Shown: piece after piece, positions 19,098 to 29,474 of the stretch
Layout of the letters: each line of letters begins with the position of its first letter
Position numbering within the stretch: the stretch's first letter is position 1
From: Gemmatimonadota bacterium
GTDB lineage: Bacteria > Gemmatimonadota > Gemmatimonadetes > Longimicrobiales > Gaopeijiaceae
Assembly: GCA_007125845.1 (NCBI GenBank)
Contig: SLCK01000090.1
Coordinates: forward strand, 1-55,532
Length of the DNA stretch: 55,532 nt
Reading direction: 5' to 3'
Made by a program: the position numbers and the translations under genes
Notes under the pieces: model-generated
The model's database searches: none
What the model saw: the letters and a program-made list of their open reading frames with translations, nothing else
Told to the model about the DNA's origin: nothing

Positions 19098-20498
19098 CTA
19101 GGGAATCCGGAGCCGATCTCCGGGCCGGATCAAGTCGTCGGGCCTCTTGTCGTTCGCCTGCGCGATCGATTCGGCCCTGACCCCGTATCGGCGGGCGATC
19201 GTCCAGAGACTCTCCCCGGATGCGACGACGTGCACGTGCTCGCCCCCGTCGCCCCCCTGAGCATCGGCCCCACCCGAGGCCCCCGCAGTGAGGGCCACTC
19301 CCGAGCCGCTGGAAGCCACCGGTACGACCACGGTCATCCCGATCTGAAGGCGCCGGGGGTCAATCTGGCTGTTCATCGCGGTGAGATCGGATAGGGCAAC
19401 GCCGTATCGGCGGGCAATGTGCGTGAAGGTCTCGCCACTCGCCACCACATGCTCGAGGAAGCTCAGCCGGTCCTCGGGCGGAATGAGAGCGTATTCCCGG
19501 GCAAAGCGGTCACCGCGGCCGTCGGGCACCCGCACAACCCTCGTCTCTCCGGCCGGAGTGAAGCCTCGCAGGAAATGGGGATTCAGGGCGAGGATGTCGT
19601 CTTCCGGCACCCCCGCGGCCTGGGCGACCACATCGAGAGAGGTGGCGTCGGGGACGGTGACCTCGTCGAAGGCGATGGGCGCGGGATTTGGCGAGTCGAA
19701 GCCGAAGGCGGTCGGATTGCTCGCCAGGGCCGCGGCCGCGAAGAAGCGGGGCACGAACTCCCGGGTCTCGGCCGGAAGATAGGAGCGAATGTGCAGGAAC
19801 TGCTCGTCACCCGAGAGCGATGGATCGCCCCCCCTCTCCTCCAGAATCCGGCCCACTCGTCCGGGACCGGCGTTGTAGGCCGCGAGGGCGAGGAACCAGG
19901 AGTCGAATCTCGCGTGCAACTCCTCCAGGTACTCCAGTGCGGCGAAGGTCGAGGCCACCGGATCCCTGCGGTCGTCCACGATCGCTCCCACCGAGAGCCC
20001 GAGATCCCCGGCCGTCGGAGCCATGATCTGCCACATTCCGGTCGCTCCGGCCCGACTGACCGCGCCGGGAAGGTATCCGCTCTCAACGATCGGGAGATAG
20101 CGAAGGCTGATGGGAAGCGCCCGCGCTTCCAACTCGTGATCGACGAGAGCCGCGTAACGTCCCATGCGTTGCAGATAACGTCCGAAGTGCCCATGCTGCC
20201 GCTCCGTCCAGAAATGGACCCAGAAGCCGACGCGCTCCTGGAACACGGGGTCCTTGGCGGCGGGAGAGTGCAGGATCGCGTCGATCCCCTCGATCTTGAC
20301 CGGGATGTGACCCAGGGGGCCCCCGGGAGCCAATCCCGCGGGGCGATCGGTCGGCGCGGAGGGCAGCGTTGCCGACCGGTCCTCCTGGGCCGGAGCGGGT
20401 GCACCCTGCTCGGGTGTCCCGACGCTTCGACAGGCCCCGAGCGCCACAGTCAGCACAAGGCCCAGCGCCGTCGTCGCCCATCTCTTGGATCCTGACAT
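19098..20498 (-). CDS. MltD-like lytic murein transglycosylase lipoprotein with two LysM
   Basis: A 466-residue lipoprotein with lipobox L-G-A-C at Cys23. The ATG at 20498 overlaps the stop of the preceding aminotransferase by one base and has a G-rich ribosome binding site (GGAAGGGG) just upstream, so I prefer it to the longer open frame. The family 1 lytic transglycosylase core has the catalytic glutamate in IVESGY (about 139), then SRAGATGMWQIMAPTA and AYNAGPGRV. Two LysM peptidoglycan-binding domains follow, at about 350-395 and 418-466 (ASGETFTHIARRYGV and ASGESLWTIARRYGV). It should cleave glycan strands with formation of anhydromuropeptides while anchored to the membrane. Confidence 0.93.
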   Translation of the reverse strand: MSGSKRWATTALGLVLTVALGACRSVGTPEQGAPAPAQEDRSATLPSAPTDRPAGLAPGGPLGHIPVKIEGIDAILHSPAAKDPVFQERVGFWVHFWTERQHGHFGRYLQRMGRYAALVDHELEARALPISLRYLPIVESGYLPGAVSRAGATGMWQIMAPTAGDLGLSVGAIVDDRRDPVASTFAALEYLEELHARFDSWFLALAAYNAGPGRVGRILEERGGDPSLSGDEQFLHIRSYLPAETREFVPRFFAAAALASNPTAFGFDSPNPAPIAFDEVTVPDATSLDVVAQAAGVPEDDILALNPHFLRGFTPAGETRVVRVPDGRGDRFAREYALIPPEDRLSFLEHVVASGETFTHIARRYGVALSDLTAMNSQIDPRRLQIGMTVVVPVASSGSGVALTAGASGGADAQGGDGGEHVHVVASGESLWTIARRYGVRAESIAQANDKRPDDLIRPGDRLRIP

Positions 20499-21649
20499 CA
20501 GCCCCTTCCCCCATTCAGATCGTTCGCGAAGAGCTCGTCCACCGCTTCCAGAAGGTGGTCGACGCACTCGTGCCTTGCTCCATGCCCCATCAGTCCCACA
20601 CGCCATATCCGTCCGCTCGCCGGACCCAGGCCGCCCCCGACCTCGATCTCGTGCTCTTCGAGGAGAGCCTGCCGCAGCCGTCCCTCGTCACGACCTTGCG
20701 GGACGTAGACGGCGGTCAACTGGGGCAGCCGGTGATCGACGTCCGTGAAGGGACGAAACCCCCGAGCCGCCAGCTCGACCTGAAGCCGGCCACCGACCTC
20801 GGCGTGGCGCTCGAATCGGGCGTCGAGCCCCTCCTCCTCGACTTCCCGCAACGCCTCGTGGAGCCCGTACAGGAGATTGATCGGAGGGGTGTGGTGGTAG
20901 CGACGCTCGGAGCCCAGGTACCCGGAGAGGAGCGAGGCGTCCAGGTACCAACTCGAAACCGGCTCGCGGCGCCCCTCGATCCGCTCCATGGCCCAGTCCG
21001 AGAATGTGATGGGAGCGAGCCCGGGTATCGCTCCGAGGCACTTCTGCGTTCCGGAATAGCAGACGTCGATCCCCAGCCGGTCGACCTCCACCGGGACGCC
21101 GGCCAAGGAGGTGACCGCGTCCACGACGAACAAGGTGTCACTCCCCCGCAGCTGGTCCGCGATGTCGTCGAGCGGTTGGTGCACCCCGGTGGAGGTTTCG
21201 GCGTGGACCACGGCCAGCAACCTTGCTTCGGGATGTCGTCGGTGAGCCTCCTCCAGGCGTCCGGGGTCCAGCGCCTGCCCCCACTCCGCCTGGACGTCGA
21301 CCACGCGGGCCCCGAGCCGCCGGGCGACGTCGCTCATCCGCGTTCCAAAGACTCCGTTGACCCCGACGATCGCAGTATCTCCAGGCTCGAGGAGATTCAC
21401 GAAGGCCGCTTCCATGCCGGCGGACCCCGTGCCGGAGACCGCGAACGTCATCTCGTTCTCGGTTCCGAAGAGGTCGCGCAGGCGCAGGCTCATATCGTCG
21501 AGCAACTCCAGAAAGCGGGGGTCGAGATGCCCGAGAGTGGGATGCGCTGCAGCTTGTAGAACCCGGTGAGACACCGGAGAGGGCCCGGGGCCCAGGAGGA
21601 GCCTCGGAGTCAGCGACAGGACGGTCCTCTCGGCAGACGTCGTCGTCAT
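20498..21649 (-). CDS. Class V aminotransferase, alanine-glyoxylate/serine-pyruvate type
   Basis: A 383-residue PLP enzyme of the alanine:glyoxylate aminotransferase group. The N terminus [17 protein letters not shown] and the cofactor lysine in [10 protein letters not shown] (about K203) are diagnostic, as are [13 protein letters not shown] (PLP-ring aspartate) and the [11 protein letters not shown] loop that binds the phosphate. The later [18 protein letters not shown] segment is characteristic of AGXT-like proteins. Substrates of close relatives include alanine, serine, glyoxylate and pyruvate; which pair is used here cannot be decided. It is cotranscribed with the lytic transglycosylase by a one-base overlap. 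The reason for that pairing is unclear. Confidence 0.88.
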   Translation of the reverse strand: MTTTSAERTVLSLTPRLLLGPGPSPVSHRVLQAAAHPTLGHLDPRFLELLDDMSLRLRDLFGTENEMTFAVSGTGSAGMEAAFVNLLEPGDTAIVGVNGVFGTRMSDVARRLGARVVDVQAEWGQALDPGRLEEAHRRHPEARLLAVVHAETSTGVHQPLDDIADQLRGSDTLFVVDAVTSLAGVPVEVDRLGIDVCYSGTQKCLGAIPGLAPITFSDWAMERIEGRREPVSSWYLDASLLSGYLGSERRYHHTPPINLLYGLHEALREVEEEGLDARFERHAEVGGRLQVELAARGFRPFTDVDHRLPQLTAVYVPQGRDEGRLRQALLEEHEIEVGGGLGPASGRIWRVGLMGHGARHECVDHLLEAVDELFANDLNGGRG

Positions 21650-21746
21650 CGGGTACAGATTCGAGGAGTCGCCGGACGGCCCGGCCGAACACTTTGCGCC
21701 AGCCGTTCAAGGTACGGGCCGAGGCCGTGAAGGCAAGTGGACCCGA

Positions 21747-23228
21747 TCAGAGGCGGTAGTTCGGGGCTTCCCTCGTGATCGTGACGTCGTGGGGATGCGA
21801 CTCCCGGAGCCCCACCGTGCTCACCCGACAGAAGCGCGCCTTTTCCCTGAGCTCCACGAGGGAGGCCGCCCCGCAATACCCCATTCCGCTCTGAAGCCCG
21901 CCCACGAGCTGAAAGACCGTATCCGTCAAGGGTCCCTTGTAGGGAACGCGGGCCTCGATCCCCTCGGGTACGAGCTTGCGAACGTCCGGTTGCACGTCCT
22001 GGAAGTACCGATCGGCCGAGCCCTCCTCCATCGCCGACAGGGAGCCCATCCCACGAACCAGCTTGTAGCGGCGGCCTTCCAGGAGAAAGCTCTCTCCCGG
22101 GGCCTCCTCGGTACCCGCGAACATAGAGCCCATCATCACCACGTCCGCCCCGGCGGCAAGCGCCTTCACCAGGTCGCCCGAGTACCGAATGCCGCCGTCG
22201 GCGATCACCGGCACCCGCCCTTCCACGCCCGCGACCGCCTCGAAGACCGCCGTGAGCTGCGGAACGCCCACGCCCGTCACCACCCGGGTGGTACAGATCG
22301 AGCCAGGGCCCACTCCCACCTTCACCGCGTCCACACCTCGATCGACGAGTGCTGCCGCGCCCTCTCGGGTCGCGACGTTCCCCCCGATGAGGGCGATGTC
22401 GGGAAAGGCCTCCCGGGTTCGGGTCACCGCGTCCAGGACACCCCCCGAGTGTCCGTGCGCGGTGTCGAGCACCAGGACGTCCACGCCGGCTTCAACCAGC
22501 ATCCGAGCGCGGTGGAGGTCCTCCTGGGAGGCTCCGATCGCGGCACCCACCCGTAGCCGGCCCCGATCGTCCTTGCAGGCGTTGGGAAACTGCCGCCGTT
22601 TGACGATGTCCTTCACGGTGATCAACCCGGCGAGCGTCCCGTCCTCGTTGACGACGGGAAGCTTCTCGATCCGGTGCTTGTGCAGCACCTTCTCCGCCTC
22701 CTCGAGCGTGATTCCCACCGGAGACGTGACGAGCTGTTCCGACGTCATCACCGCTCGAACCGGACGATCGAGCTCGCGCTCGAACTGAAGGTCCCGGTTG
22801 GTGATGATGCCTACGAGCTTGCCATCGAGCTCGACGATGGGCACTCCTGAGATCGAGAATCGCGACATGAGCTCGAGCGCATCCCTGAGCGTCGCGTCCG
22901 GAGTCAGGGTGATCGGGTTGAGGATCATCCCACTTTCTGACCGCTTGACCCGGTCCACCTCGCTCGCCTGACGCTCCGGCGTGAGGTTCTTGTGGATCAC
23001 CCCGAGCCCTCCTTCCCTCGCCAGCGCGATCGCCATTCCGGCTTCCGTGACGGTGTCCATCGCCGCGCTCATGAGGGGAATCGAGAGTCGGATCGTGGCG
23101 GTGAGGTTGGTGGAGACCTGGGTGTCCCTGGGGTGGACCGTGGAGTGACCGGGCAACAGGAGCACGTCATCGAAGGTGAGCGCTTCCTCGATCGTGCGGA
23201 CCGGTTTCCCTGGAACGGAGTTCGCCAT
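21747..23228 (-). CDS. guaB: Inosine-5'-monophosphate dehydrogenase GuaB
   Basis: GuaB makes XMP from IMP, the committing step to guanine nucleotides. The protein is 493 residues. It opens with [14 protein letters not shown], has the two-CBS Bateman module at about 100-220 ([10 protein letters not shown] and [12 protein letters not shown]), and carries the catalytic cysteine in [15 protein letters not shown] (Cys312). The [21 protein letters not shown] and [13 protein letters not shown] stretches bind substrate phosphate. A strong GGGGAGG ribosome binding site precedes the ATG at 23228. The upstream leader contains an intrinsic terminator, so expression is probably controlled by attenuation. 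Confidence 0.97.
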   Translation of the reverse strand: MANSVPGKPVRTIEEALTFDDVLLLPGHSTVHPRDTQVSTNLTATIRLSIPLMSAAMDTVTEAGMAIALAREGGLGVIHKNLTPERQASEVDRVKRSESGMILNPITLTPDATLRDALELMSRFSISGVPIVELDGKLVGIITNRDLQFERELDRPVRAVMTSEQLVTSPVGITLEEAEKVLHKHRIEKLPVVNEDGTLAGLITVKDIVKRRQFPNACKDDRGRLRVGAAIGASQEDLHRARMLVEAGVDVLVLDTAHGHSGGVLDAVTRTREAFPDIALIGGNVATREGAAALVDRGVDAVKVGVGPGSICTTRVVTGVGVPQLTAVFEAVAGVEGRVPVIADGGIRYSGDLVKALAAGADVVMMGSMFAGTEEAPGESFLLEGRRYKLVRGMGSLSAMEEGSADRYFQDVQPDVRKLVPEGIEARVPYKGPLTDTVFQLVGGLQSGMGYCGAASLVELREKARFCRVSTVGLRESHPHDVTITREAPNYRL

Positions 23229-23251
23229 CGAGCCTCCCCTAGATGCCTGCC

Positions 23252-23320
23252 AAAAGAAAAAACCCCACGCGCCCGAGTCGACCGATCCCCTGCTCGGGAT
23301 CCGAATTTCGGCGCGTGAGG
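23252..23320 (-). terminator. Intrinsic terminator / attenuator in the guaB leader
   Basis: On the minus strand an 11-bp stem (arms 23310-23320 and 23263-23273, core CACGCGCC/GGCGCGTG with one G-T pair) is followed directly by the T-rich tail TTTTTTCTTTT at 23262-23252. The loop holds a smaller complementary pair (GATCCC/GGGATC). The tail ends 23 bases before the guaB ATG and downstream of a good promoter, so it sits inside the leader, not after a gene. No gene on the minus strand lies upstream that it could terminate. Confidence 0.75.
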
Positions 23321-23357
23321 TGGTGCGTCCAGCTCCTGGTGCCTCTTTCCATGGAAC

Positions 23358-23387
23358 AGATTACCCGGGGGTCGCGGGAGGTGTCAA
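23358..23387 (-). promoter_or_regulatory. Probable guaB promoter
   Basis: Minus strand: a perfect TTGACA at 23387-23382 is followed after 18 bases by TAATCT at 23363-23358, a 3 of 6 match to the -10 consensus. Transcription from about 23351 would give a leader of roughly 120 bases containing the attenuator hairpin. Confidence 0.5.
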
Positions 23388-23418
23388 CCCCGGTTTCATC
23401 GCCGATCTGATCGCCTGG

Positions 23419-23448
23419 AAGGTCGTCGAAGAAGGGGAGTGGTCACTG
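23419..23448 (+). repeat. Third copy of the dispersed 30-bp repeat
   Basis: This stretch has the core GAAGAAGGGGAGTGG found also in both arms of the 35990-36263 element. Over 30 positions it differs from each arm only at a handful of sites. It forms the left arm and loop of its own stem-loop: GGAAGGTCG (23417-23425) pairs perfectly with CGACCTTCC (23451-23459). No partner inverted copy is present nearby, so it looks like a solo half-element. Confidence 0.7.
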
Positions 23449-23620
23449 CGCGACCTTCCCAGCCGCCCATCGTTGGCACAATATAGACACCCGGCATGCG
23501 ACACCCGCCGCGCGGACCCCTGGGTTTTCGCTCGGGTAGCCAATCGCTTGCGCGGCCTTCCAGGAGTGGGAGGCCCAGTTCGAACACACCTCGGAATTCG
23601 GATCCGCCCAGAAGCTCGCC

Positions 23621-24436
23621 ATGCCCTTCCTTCCGCTTCGAGACGTTCCCCTCCCGGCCGACACCCGGGAATCCTACGACGAGTGGCTCGCCACCATCGA
23701 CCGGGAGCTGGACCGACCGGACTGCGACCGGAACGAGCTCTGTCGCCGGATCCTGACGGACCTCTTCTTTCCGGAGACCTCCAAGCGGGATGCGGAAGAG
23801 CTCGCCCCCGCGACCCGGATCGCGCTCGCCCAGATGGACCCCCGCAACGTGACCCTGGAACCCGAATACTACCAGGAGATCGACGTCGAGAGGTACGACC
23901 GGGTCAAGCCGCTGATCTGGCTATGGGAGATGTTCGACAAGAGCCCGCTCGGAGAGAACGTCGACCTGGGGGTTCGCTTCCGCCGCATCCTGGCCCGACG
24001 GATCTTCAGGCGGTGCGGCGCCAACTTCAAGGCCTTCCAATACGTGAAGCTCTCCTTCGGGTACAATCTCGAGGTGGGAGACGACGTGGTGGTCCATCGC
24101 CACGTGCTCCTCGACGACCGTGGCGGAATCGAGCTCGGCAATGGGGTCAGCATTGCCGATTTCGCGAACGTCTACTCGCACACCCACGACATCGTGGACC
24201 CGCAGCTGGTTGAGACACCGAGGACGGTGATCGAGGATGGAGTCCGCGTCACGTACCATGCGACCGTGCTCGCGGGCGTGCGCCTCGCGGAAGACTCGAT
24301 GCTCGGCGCGCTCGGTGTGGCCACACGGGATACGGACGCCCACCACCTTCACCTCGGCATCCCTGCCCGACCCGTGAAGCGAAAGTCCGAAGACCAGCAG
24401 CGCATACCGGCACCTCCGGACCCCTTGGCCGATTGA
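23621..24436 (+). CDS. Left-handed beta-helix acyltransferase (hexapeptide repeat)
   Basis: A 271-residue protein whose C-terminal half (about 140-240) shows the imperfect hexapeptide pattern of LbH acyl- or acetyltransferases: LEVGDDVVVHRHVLLDDRG, IELGNGVSIADFANVYSH, VIEDGVRVTYHATVLAGV. The YSHTHD segment supplies the histidine typical of maltose/galactoside O-acetyltransferase-like enzymes, and GALGVATRDT followed by GIPARPVK matches the usual end of the helix. The N-terminal 130 residues are an acidic helical region that I cannot assign. The acceptor is unknown. The family typically uses acetyl-CoA, and the divergent acs is a neighbour, but a link is only inference. Confidence 0.78.
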   Translation: MPFLPLRDVPLPADTRESYDEWLATIDRELDRPDCDRNELCRRILTDLFFPETSKRDAEELAPATRIALAQMDPRNVTLEPEYYQEIDVERYDRVKPLIWLWEMFDKSPLGENVDLGVRFRRILARRIFRRCGANFKAFQYVKLSFGYNLEVGDDVVVHRHVLLDDRGGIELGNGVSIADFANVYSHTHDIVDPQLVETPRTVIEDGVRVTYHATVLAGVRLAEDSMLGALGVATRDTDAHHLHLGIPARPVKRKSEDQQRIPAPPDPLAD

Positions 24437-24470
24437 TGCGCTTCGGGGCCGGCCGCCGAGACCTCGGTGG

Positions 24471-26429
<1,959 letters not shown>

Positions 26430-26523
26430 GTGAGTGCCTCATTCGCATTGGGATTCTGGTCTACCGGATCGCCGCAGGTCGATTCGAGGAAGTGTAGGAG
26501 GCCGAAATGGCTCCGGGCAACCT

Positions 26524-27084
26524 TCACTCGATCACGGGCGGCAACAGCTCAGCCACCTCGGGACGCTCCAGGAGCCGCTCGAAGGCTCGGACCGCCCCGG
26601 AGGCGAGAGCCGTGATGGCCGAGCCCCCGGCTTCCACTGCAGCCATGGGGATCAAGAGCTTGATCCGCACCTGCACGTCCGCCTGGTCTGCGGGCACGTC
26701 CTGCTCGGGCACGCCGACGCGGACCGCGACGGGGGTCCGGTACCCCTCCGGAAGCGTCTCGGAGGCGGCCCGGAGGACGCGATTCAGAACGGCCGGGACG
26801 CCCCCGAGGACTCCAAGGGTCGGCCCATCGAGCACGAGCGAGAGGTTTCCCCGGAGCCCCCGGGTGGTCTCGTCCAGGAAGGCCTCCACACTCACGCAAC
26901 CCGGCAGATCGTCCCGGTGGAAGAAGAGATAGGCGCTGCGGGTCGATTCCCCGGCCCACCGCCCCTCGAACTCCTGGCTCGTCGTCTTCTGAAGGCCGGA
27001 GAGCTTCCACTCCGCATGCTCGACTCCCTCTCTTACCGCATCCAACAACGGCTCGAGCGTCACCAGGTCGGATCCCCCCCTCAT
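26524..27084 (-). CDS. Conserved-looking protein of unknown function, 186 residues
   Basis: I do not recognise this protein. The ATG at 27084 has an excellent ribosome binding site (GGGGAGG, 5-6 bases upstream), better than other in-frame starts up to 27156. Visible features are a helical start (LEPLLDAVREGVEHAEWKL), a mixed middle part, the segment RVGVPEQDVPADQADVQVRIKLLIP, and a small-residue-rich stretch (AVEAGGSAITALASGAVRAF) near 155-175 that could be an amphipathic or peripheral membrane helix. There is no signal peptide. It lies 94 bases upstream of acs in the same direction, and is divergent from the fur-like gene. Confidence 0.6.
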   Translation of the reverse strand: MRGGSDLVTLEPLLDAVREGVEHAEWKLSGLQKTTSQEFEGRWAGESTRSAYLFFHRDDLPGCVSVEAFLDETTRGLRGNLSLVLDGPTLGVLGGVPAVLNRVLRAASETLPEGYRTPVAVRVGVPEQDVPADQADVQVRIKLLIPMAAVEAGGSAITALASGAVRAFERLLERPEVAELLPPVIE

Positions 27085-27158
27085 CGCTTCCTCCCCAGAT
27101 CGAGGCACACGACCCTCCACTCCGGCGGACAGTCCGGAATTGGAGCGATCCCGCATCG

Positions 27159-27187
27159 TTGACACGGATTTTCGCCTTCCCTTACCT
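27159..27187 (+). promoter_or_regulatory. Possible promoter for the Fur-family gene
   Basis: A perfect TTGACA at 27159-27164 stands 82 bases before the ATG at 27247. At 17-18 bases downstream the sequence is TTACCT/TACCTT (about 27182-27188), a weak -10. No clear dyad of the Fur/PerR type overlaps it. Low confidence because only one box is good. Confidence 0.35.
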
Positions 27188-27246
27188 TTTCGTAGGCAAT
27201 CTTCATTCCCTGGCAGTATCTTCGATTCTTCAAGGTCCGCCTCGCC

Positions 27247-27714
27247 ATGCCGAAGCAGGACGTGATCCCCGACGAGATTCTCCGGGAGGCACTCGAGGCG
27301 AACGGACAGCGGTTTACCGAGCAACGGGCCGCCGTCTATCGCTTTCTGGCCTCCACGGACAAGCACCCGACCGCCGACGAGGTGTTCCTCGCCGTACGCT
27401 CGGAAGTGCCGGTGATTTCGCTGGCGACGGTGTACAAGAGCCTGGAAACCCTGGTCGGATGCGGGCTTGCGGTGAAGCTGACGTACGGAGACGGTTCGGC
27501 CCGTTACGACGGCCGCACGGATCCGCACCACCACGCACGCTGCGTTCAGTGTTCCCGGATCTTCGATCTGCCCGGACACCTTCCGCGTGAGGACCTGTCG
27601 GCCCTCGAGCAGGGGTCCGATGGGTTCCAGGTGACCGGCTACCGCCTCGAGCTCACCGGGTTCTGCCGCGAGTGCGCCGAACCCTCCTCGAGTGAAGAGA
27701 GGGAATCGACCTGA
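27247..27714 (+). CDS. Fur-family metal- or peroxide-responsive repressor
   Basis: A 155-residue Fur/PerR/Zur-type regulator. The winged helix spans about 8-85 with the recognition-helix region ISLATVYKSLETLVGCG. The structural zinc site uses C99-x2-C102 and C140-x2-C143 (CVQC and CREC), and the regulatory metal site is probably in DPHHHARC (92-99). The spacing and the D-P-H-H-H motif look closer to PerR than to classical Fur, but this cannot be settled without the full ligand set. Candidate targets are the divergent orphan gene and the downstream FAD oxidase, whose start overlaps this gene's stop. Confidence 0.88.
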   Translation: MPKQDVIPDEILREALEANGQRFTEQRAAVYRFLASTDKHPTADEVFLAVRSEVPVISLATVYKSLETLVGCGLAVKLTYGDGSARYDGRTDPHHHARCVQCSRIFDLPGHLPREDLSALEQGSDGFQVTGYRLELTGFCRECAEPSSSEEREST

Positions 27715-29282
27715 CCGAAATTCCCCCGTCCTCGGCGCCTCTCCGCCTTCCCCGTGGATACGGGGGCCGGGTCTTTCGCGGGAGCGAGGCCGCTCGCAGA
27801 GCCTCCCTGGTCTCGGGCCCGTTTCAGGCGGAACCTCTCGCATACGCCATCCCGAGGACCGAAAGCGACCTCCTGGAGCTCGTCGCCTGGGCCGGAAACG
27901 AAGAGGTCCATCTCATTCCGCGCGGCGCGGGAACGGGCATGCCTGGAGGGAATCTGGGTCCGGGTATCGTCGTCGAGTCTGTGCCTCCTTCTCGGGAAGT
28001 GGGACGGATCGACGAAGAGAGCGGAAGCATTTCGGTCGAGGCGGGTGCCGTGGCCAGCTCGGTCGACGCTCGGCTCAGAGCGTCGGGCCGGTTCCTCCCC
28101 TTCCTCCCCTCCTCGGCTCGGTGGTGTTCAATCGGCGGGATGGTGGCGAACAATGCGGCCGGCGCCCGGAGCTTCCGGTTCGGAACTGCGGCGAAATGGG
28201 TGGAATCGCTCGACGGAATCCTCCCCTCGGGAGAACCGTTTCGATTGAGTCCGGACCGGCCCCCGCCGGTGGAGTTCACCCGGCTCCGGGATCGCCTGGT
28301 TCCGATTGCGGCCGAGATCACATCGGGCTGGCCGCGGGTGAGAAAGAACTCTTCGGGCTATGCCCTCGATCGATTCCTGCCCTCCGCCGATGCAGTCCAG
28401 CTCCTGGTCGGCAGCGAGGGCACTCTCGGATTCGTGACCCGGATCGAACTGAAGTCCGCCCCCCTTCCCGAAAGCCGAGGGCTCGCCCTCCTCGCCGTCG
28501 ACTCCCCGGACGAGCTCATGGTGCTTGCCGCGGAGGCAAGACGTACCGAGGCGTCCACGTGCGAGTTTCTGGGGCGCAGGCTGATCGAGATGGCCGGGCT
28601 GGTCCGGGACTCGGAGTTGGGAGACCTCGCCAATGGCGCCTACGCGCTCGTGCTCCTGGAGGCGATCGGTGAAGAGAAGGACGTTCGGCACGAGCTCGAT
28701 GTACTCCAACGGCTCGGTCGCGTCGTGGGGCGAGGAGCGCTGACGACGCGGGACCCCACCGCCGTGGATCGACTCTGGAGTCTTCGCCACGCTGCCAGCC
28801 CCACGATTGCCCGGGAGGCGGATCGAGGGCGAATCTCCGTCCAGTTCATCGAGGACTGCGTGGTCCCGCCGGAGCGCCTCGGGGCCTTCCTGATCGGGTT
28901 GCAGGGTATCCTGGACGCGTCCAGCTTCGACGCGGTGATCTTCGGACATGCCGGGGACGGAAACGTCCATGTCAACCCGCTCGTGGACGTCCGGGCTTCG
29001 GACTGGAGGGGGCGGGTGCGGCGGGTGCTGGACGAGACCACCGAGCTCGTCGCATCGCTCGGTGGCACGCTGGCGGGGGAACACGGGGACGGAAGACTGC
29101 GAGCGCCTCTCCTCCAGAGGATCTGGTCGGAGCCTGTCGTGCGCGCGTTTCGTACGGTGAAGGAGACTCTCGACCCCCGAGGCATCATGAACCCGGGAGT
29201 CATCCTCCCCGAGGCGGAGCAGGACCCCCTGGATCACCTGCACCCGCGTCGGGAGGCCTACCCGCCTCGGGATGGGCCGTAG
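27711..29282 (+). CDS. FAD-linked oxidase of the GlcD/D-lactate dehydrogenase type, CTG start
   Basis: A protein of about 523 residues with the FAD-binding type 4 (PCMH) fold. It has the loop LIPRGAGTGMPGGNLGPG, then GGMVANNAAGARSFRFG and LVGSEGTLGFVTRIEL. The C-terminal FAD-oxidase domain carries the metal/substrate motifs GHAGDGNVHVNP and GEHGDGRLR. The iron-sulfur tail of larger dehydrogenases is absent. The reading frame contains no ATG, GTG or TTG between the stop at 27693 and the ATG at 27939, which would cut away the first FAD loop. The best start is CTG at 27711, overlapping the fur stop by 4 bases (CTGA), with GAGAGGG 7 bases upstream. The substrate, probably a 2-hydroxy acid, is unknown. 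Confidence 0.8.
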   Translation: MTEIPPSSAPLRLPRGYGGRVFRGSEAARRASLVSGPFQAEPLAYAIPRTESDLLELVAWAGNEEVHLIPRGAGTGMPGGNLGPGIVVESVPPSREVGRIDEESGSISVEAGAVASSVDARLRASGRFLPFLPSSARWCSIGGMVANNAAGARSFRFGTAAKWVESLDGILPSGEPFRLSPDRPPPVEFTRLRDRLVPIAAEITSGWPRVRKNSSGYALDRFLPSADAVQLLVGSEGTLGFVTRIELKSAPLPESRGLALLAVDSPDELMVLAAEARRTEASTCEFLGRRLIEMAGLVRDSELGDLANGAYALVLLEAIGEEKDVRHELDVLQRLGRVVGRGALTTRDPTAVDRLWSLRHAASPTIAREADRGRISVQFIEDCVVPPERLGAFLIGLQGILDASSFDAVIFGHAGDGNVHVNPLVDVRASDWRGRVRRVLDETTELVASLGGTLAGEHGDGRLRAPLLQRIWSEPVVRAFRTVKETLDPRGIMNPGVILPEAEQDPLDHLHPRREAYPPRDGP

Positions 29283-29474
29283 CCTCCGTACGGGCCCGGA
29301 GAACTGCCCCTCAGCGCGACGATCGCTATGGGGCTACGCTTGCGTCCGTCCCCGGCGGTCGATCTATTCCGACTCGTAGGTGTACGGTGTGGGCGTCCGT
29401 GCTCGACTGCGGACGAATCCGCGGGACCCGTTCTCAGCATCGTCACCTGGACTCGTTCGAGGGAGCCTCCGAAT

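Larger units (their letters stand above)
23229..23620. other. Intergenic region between guaB and the acyltransferase
   Basis: This 392-base divergent spacer holds, from left to right, the guaB ribosome binding site, the leader terminator, the guaB promoter, and a stem-loop with the third copy of the dispersed 30-bp repeat. A short A/T-rich spot (CAATATAGAC, about 23479-23488) may belong to a promoter for the plus-strand acyltransferase, but no convincing -35 box accompanies it. I see no small gene in the remaining stretch to 23620. Confidence 0.6.

Noticed and set aside
23229..23387. T-box or known purine riboswitch in the guaB leader
   Set aside because: No T-box consensus bulge or specifier structure and no recognisable purine aptamer core could be identified by eye; only the terminator and promoter are supported.
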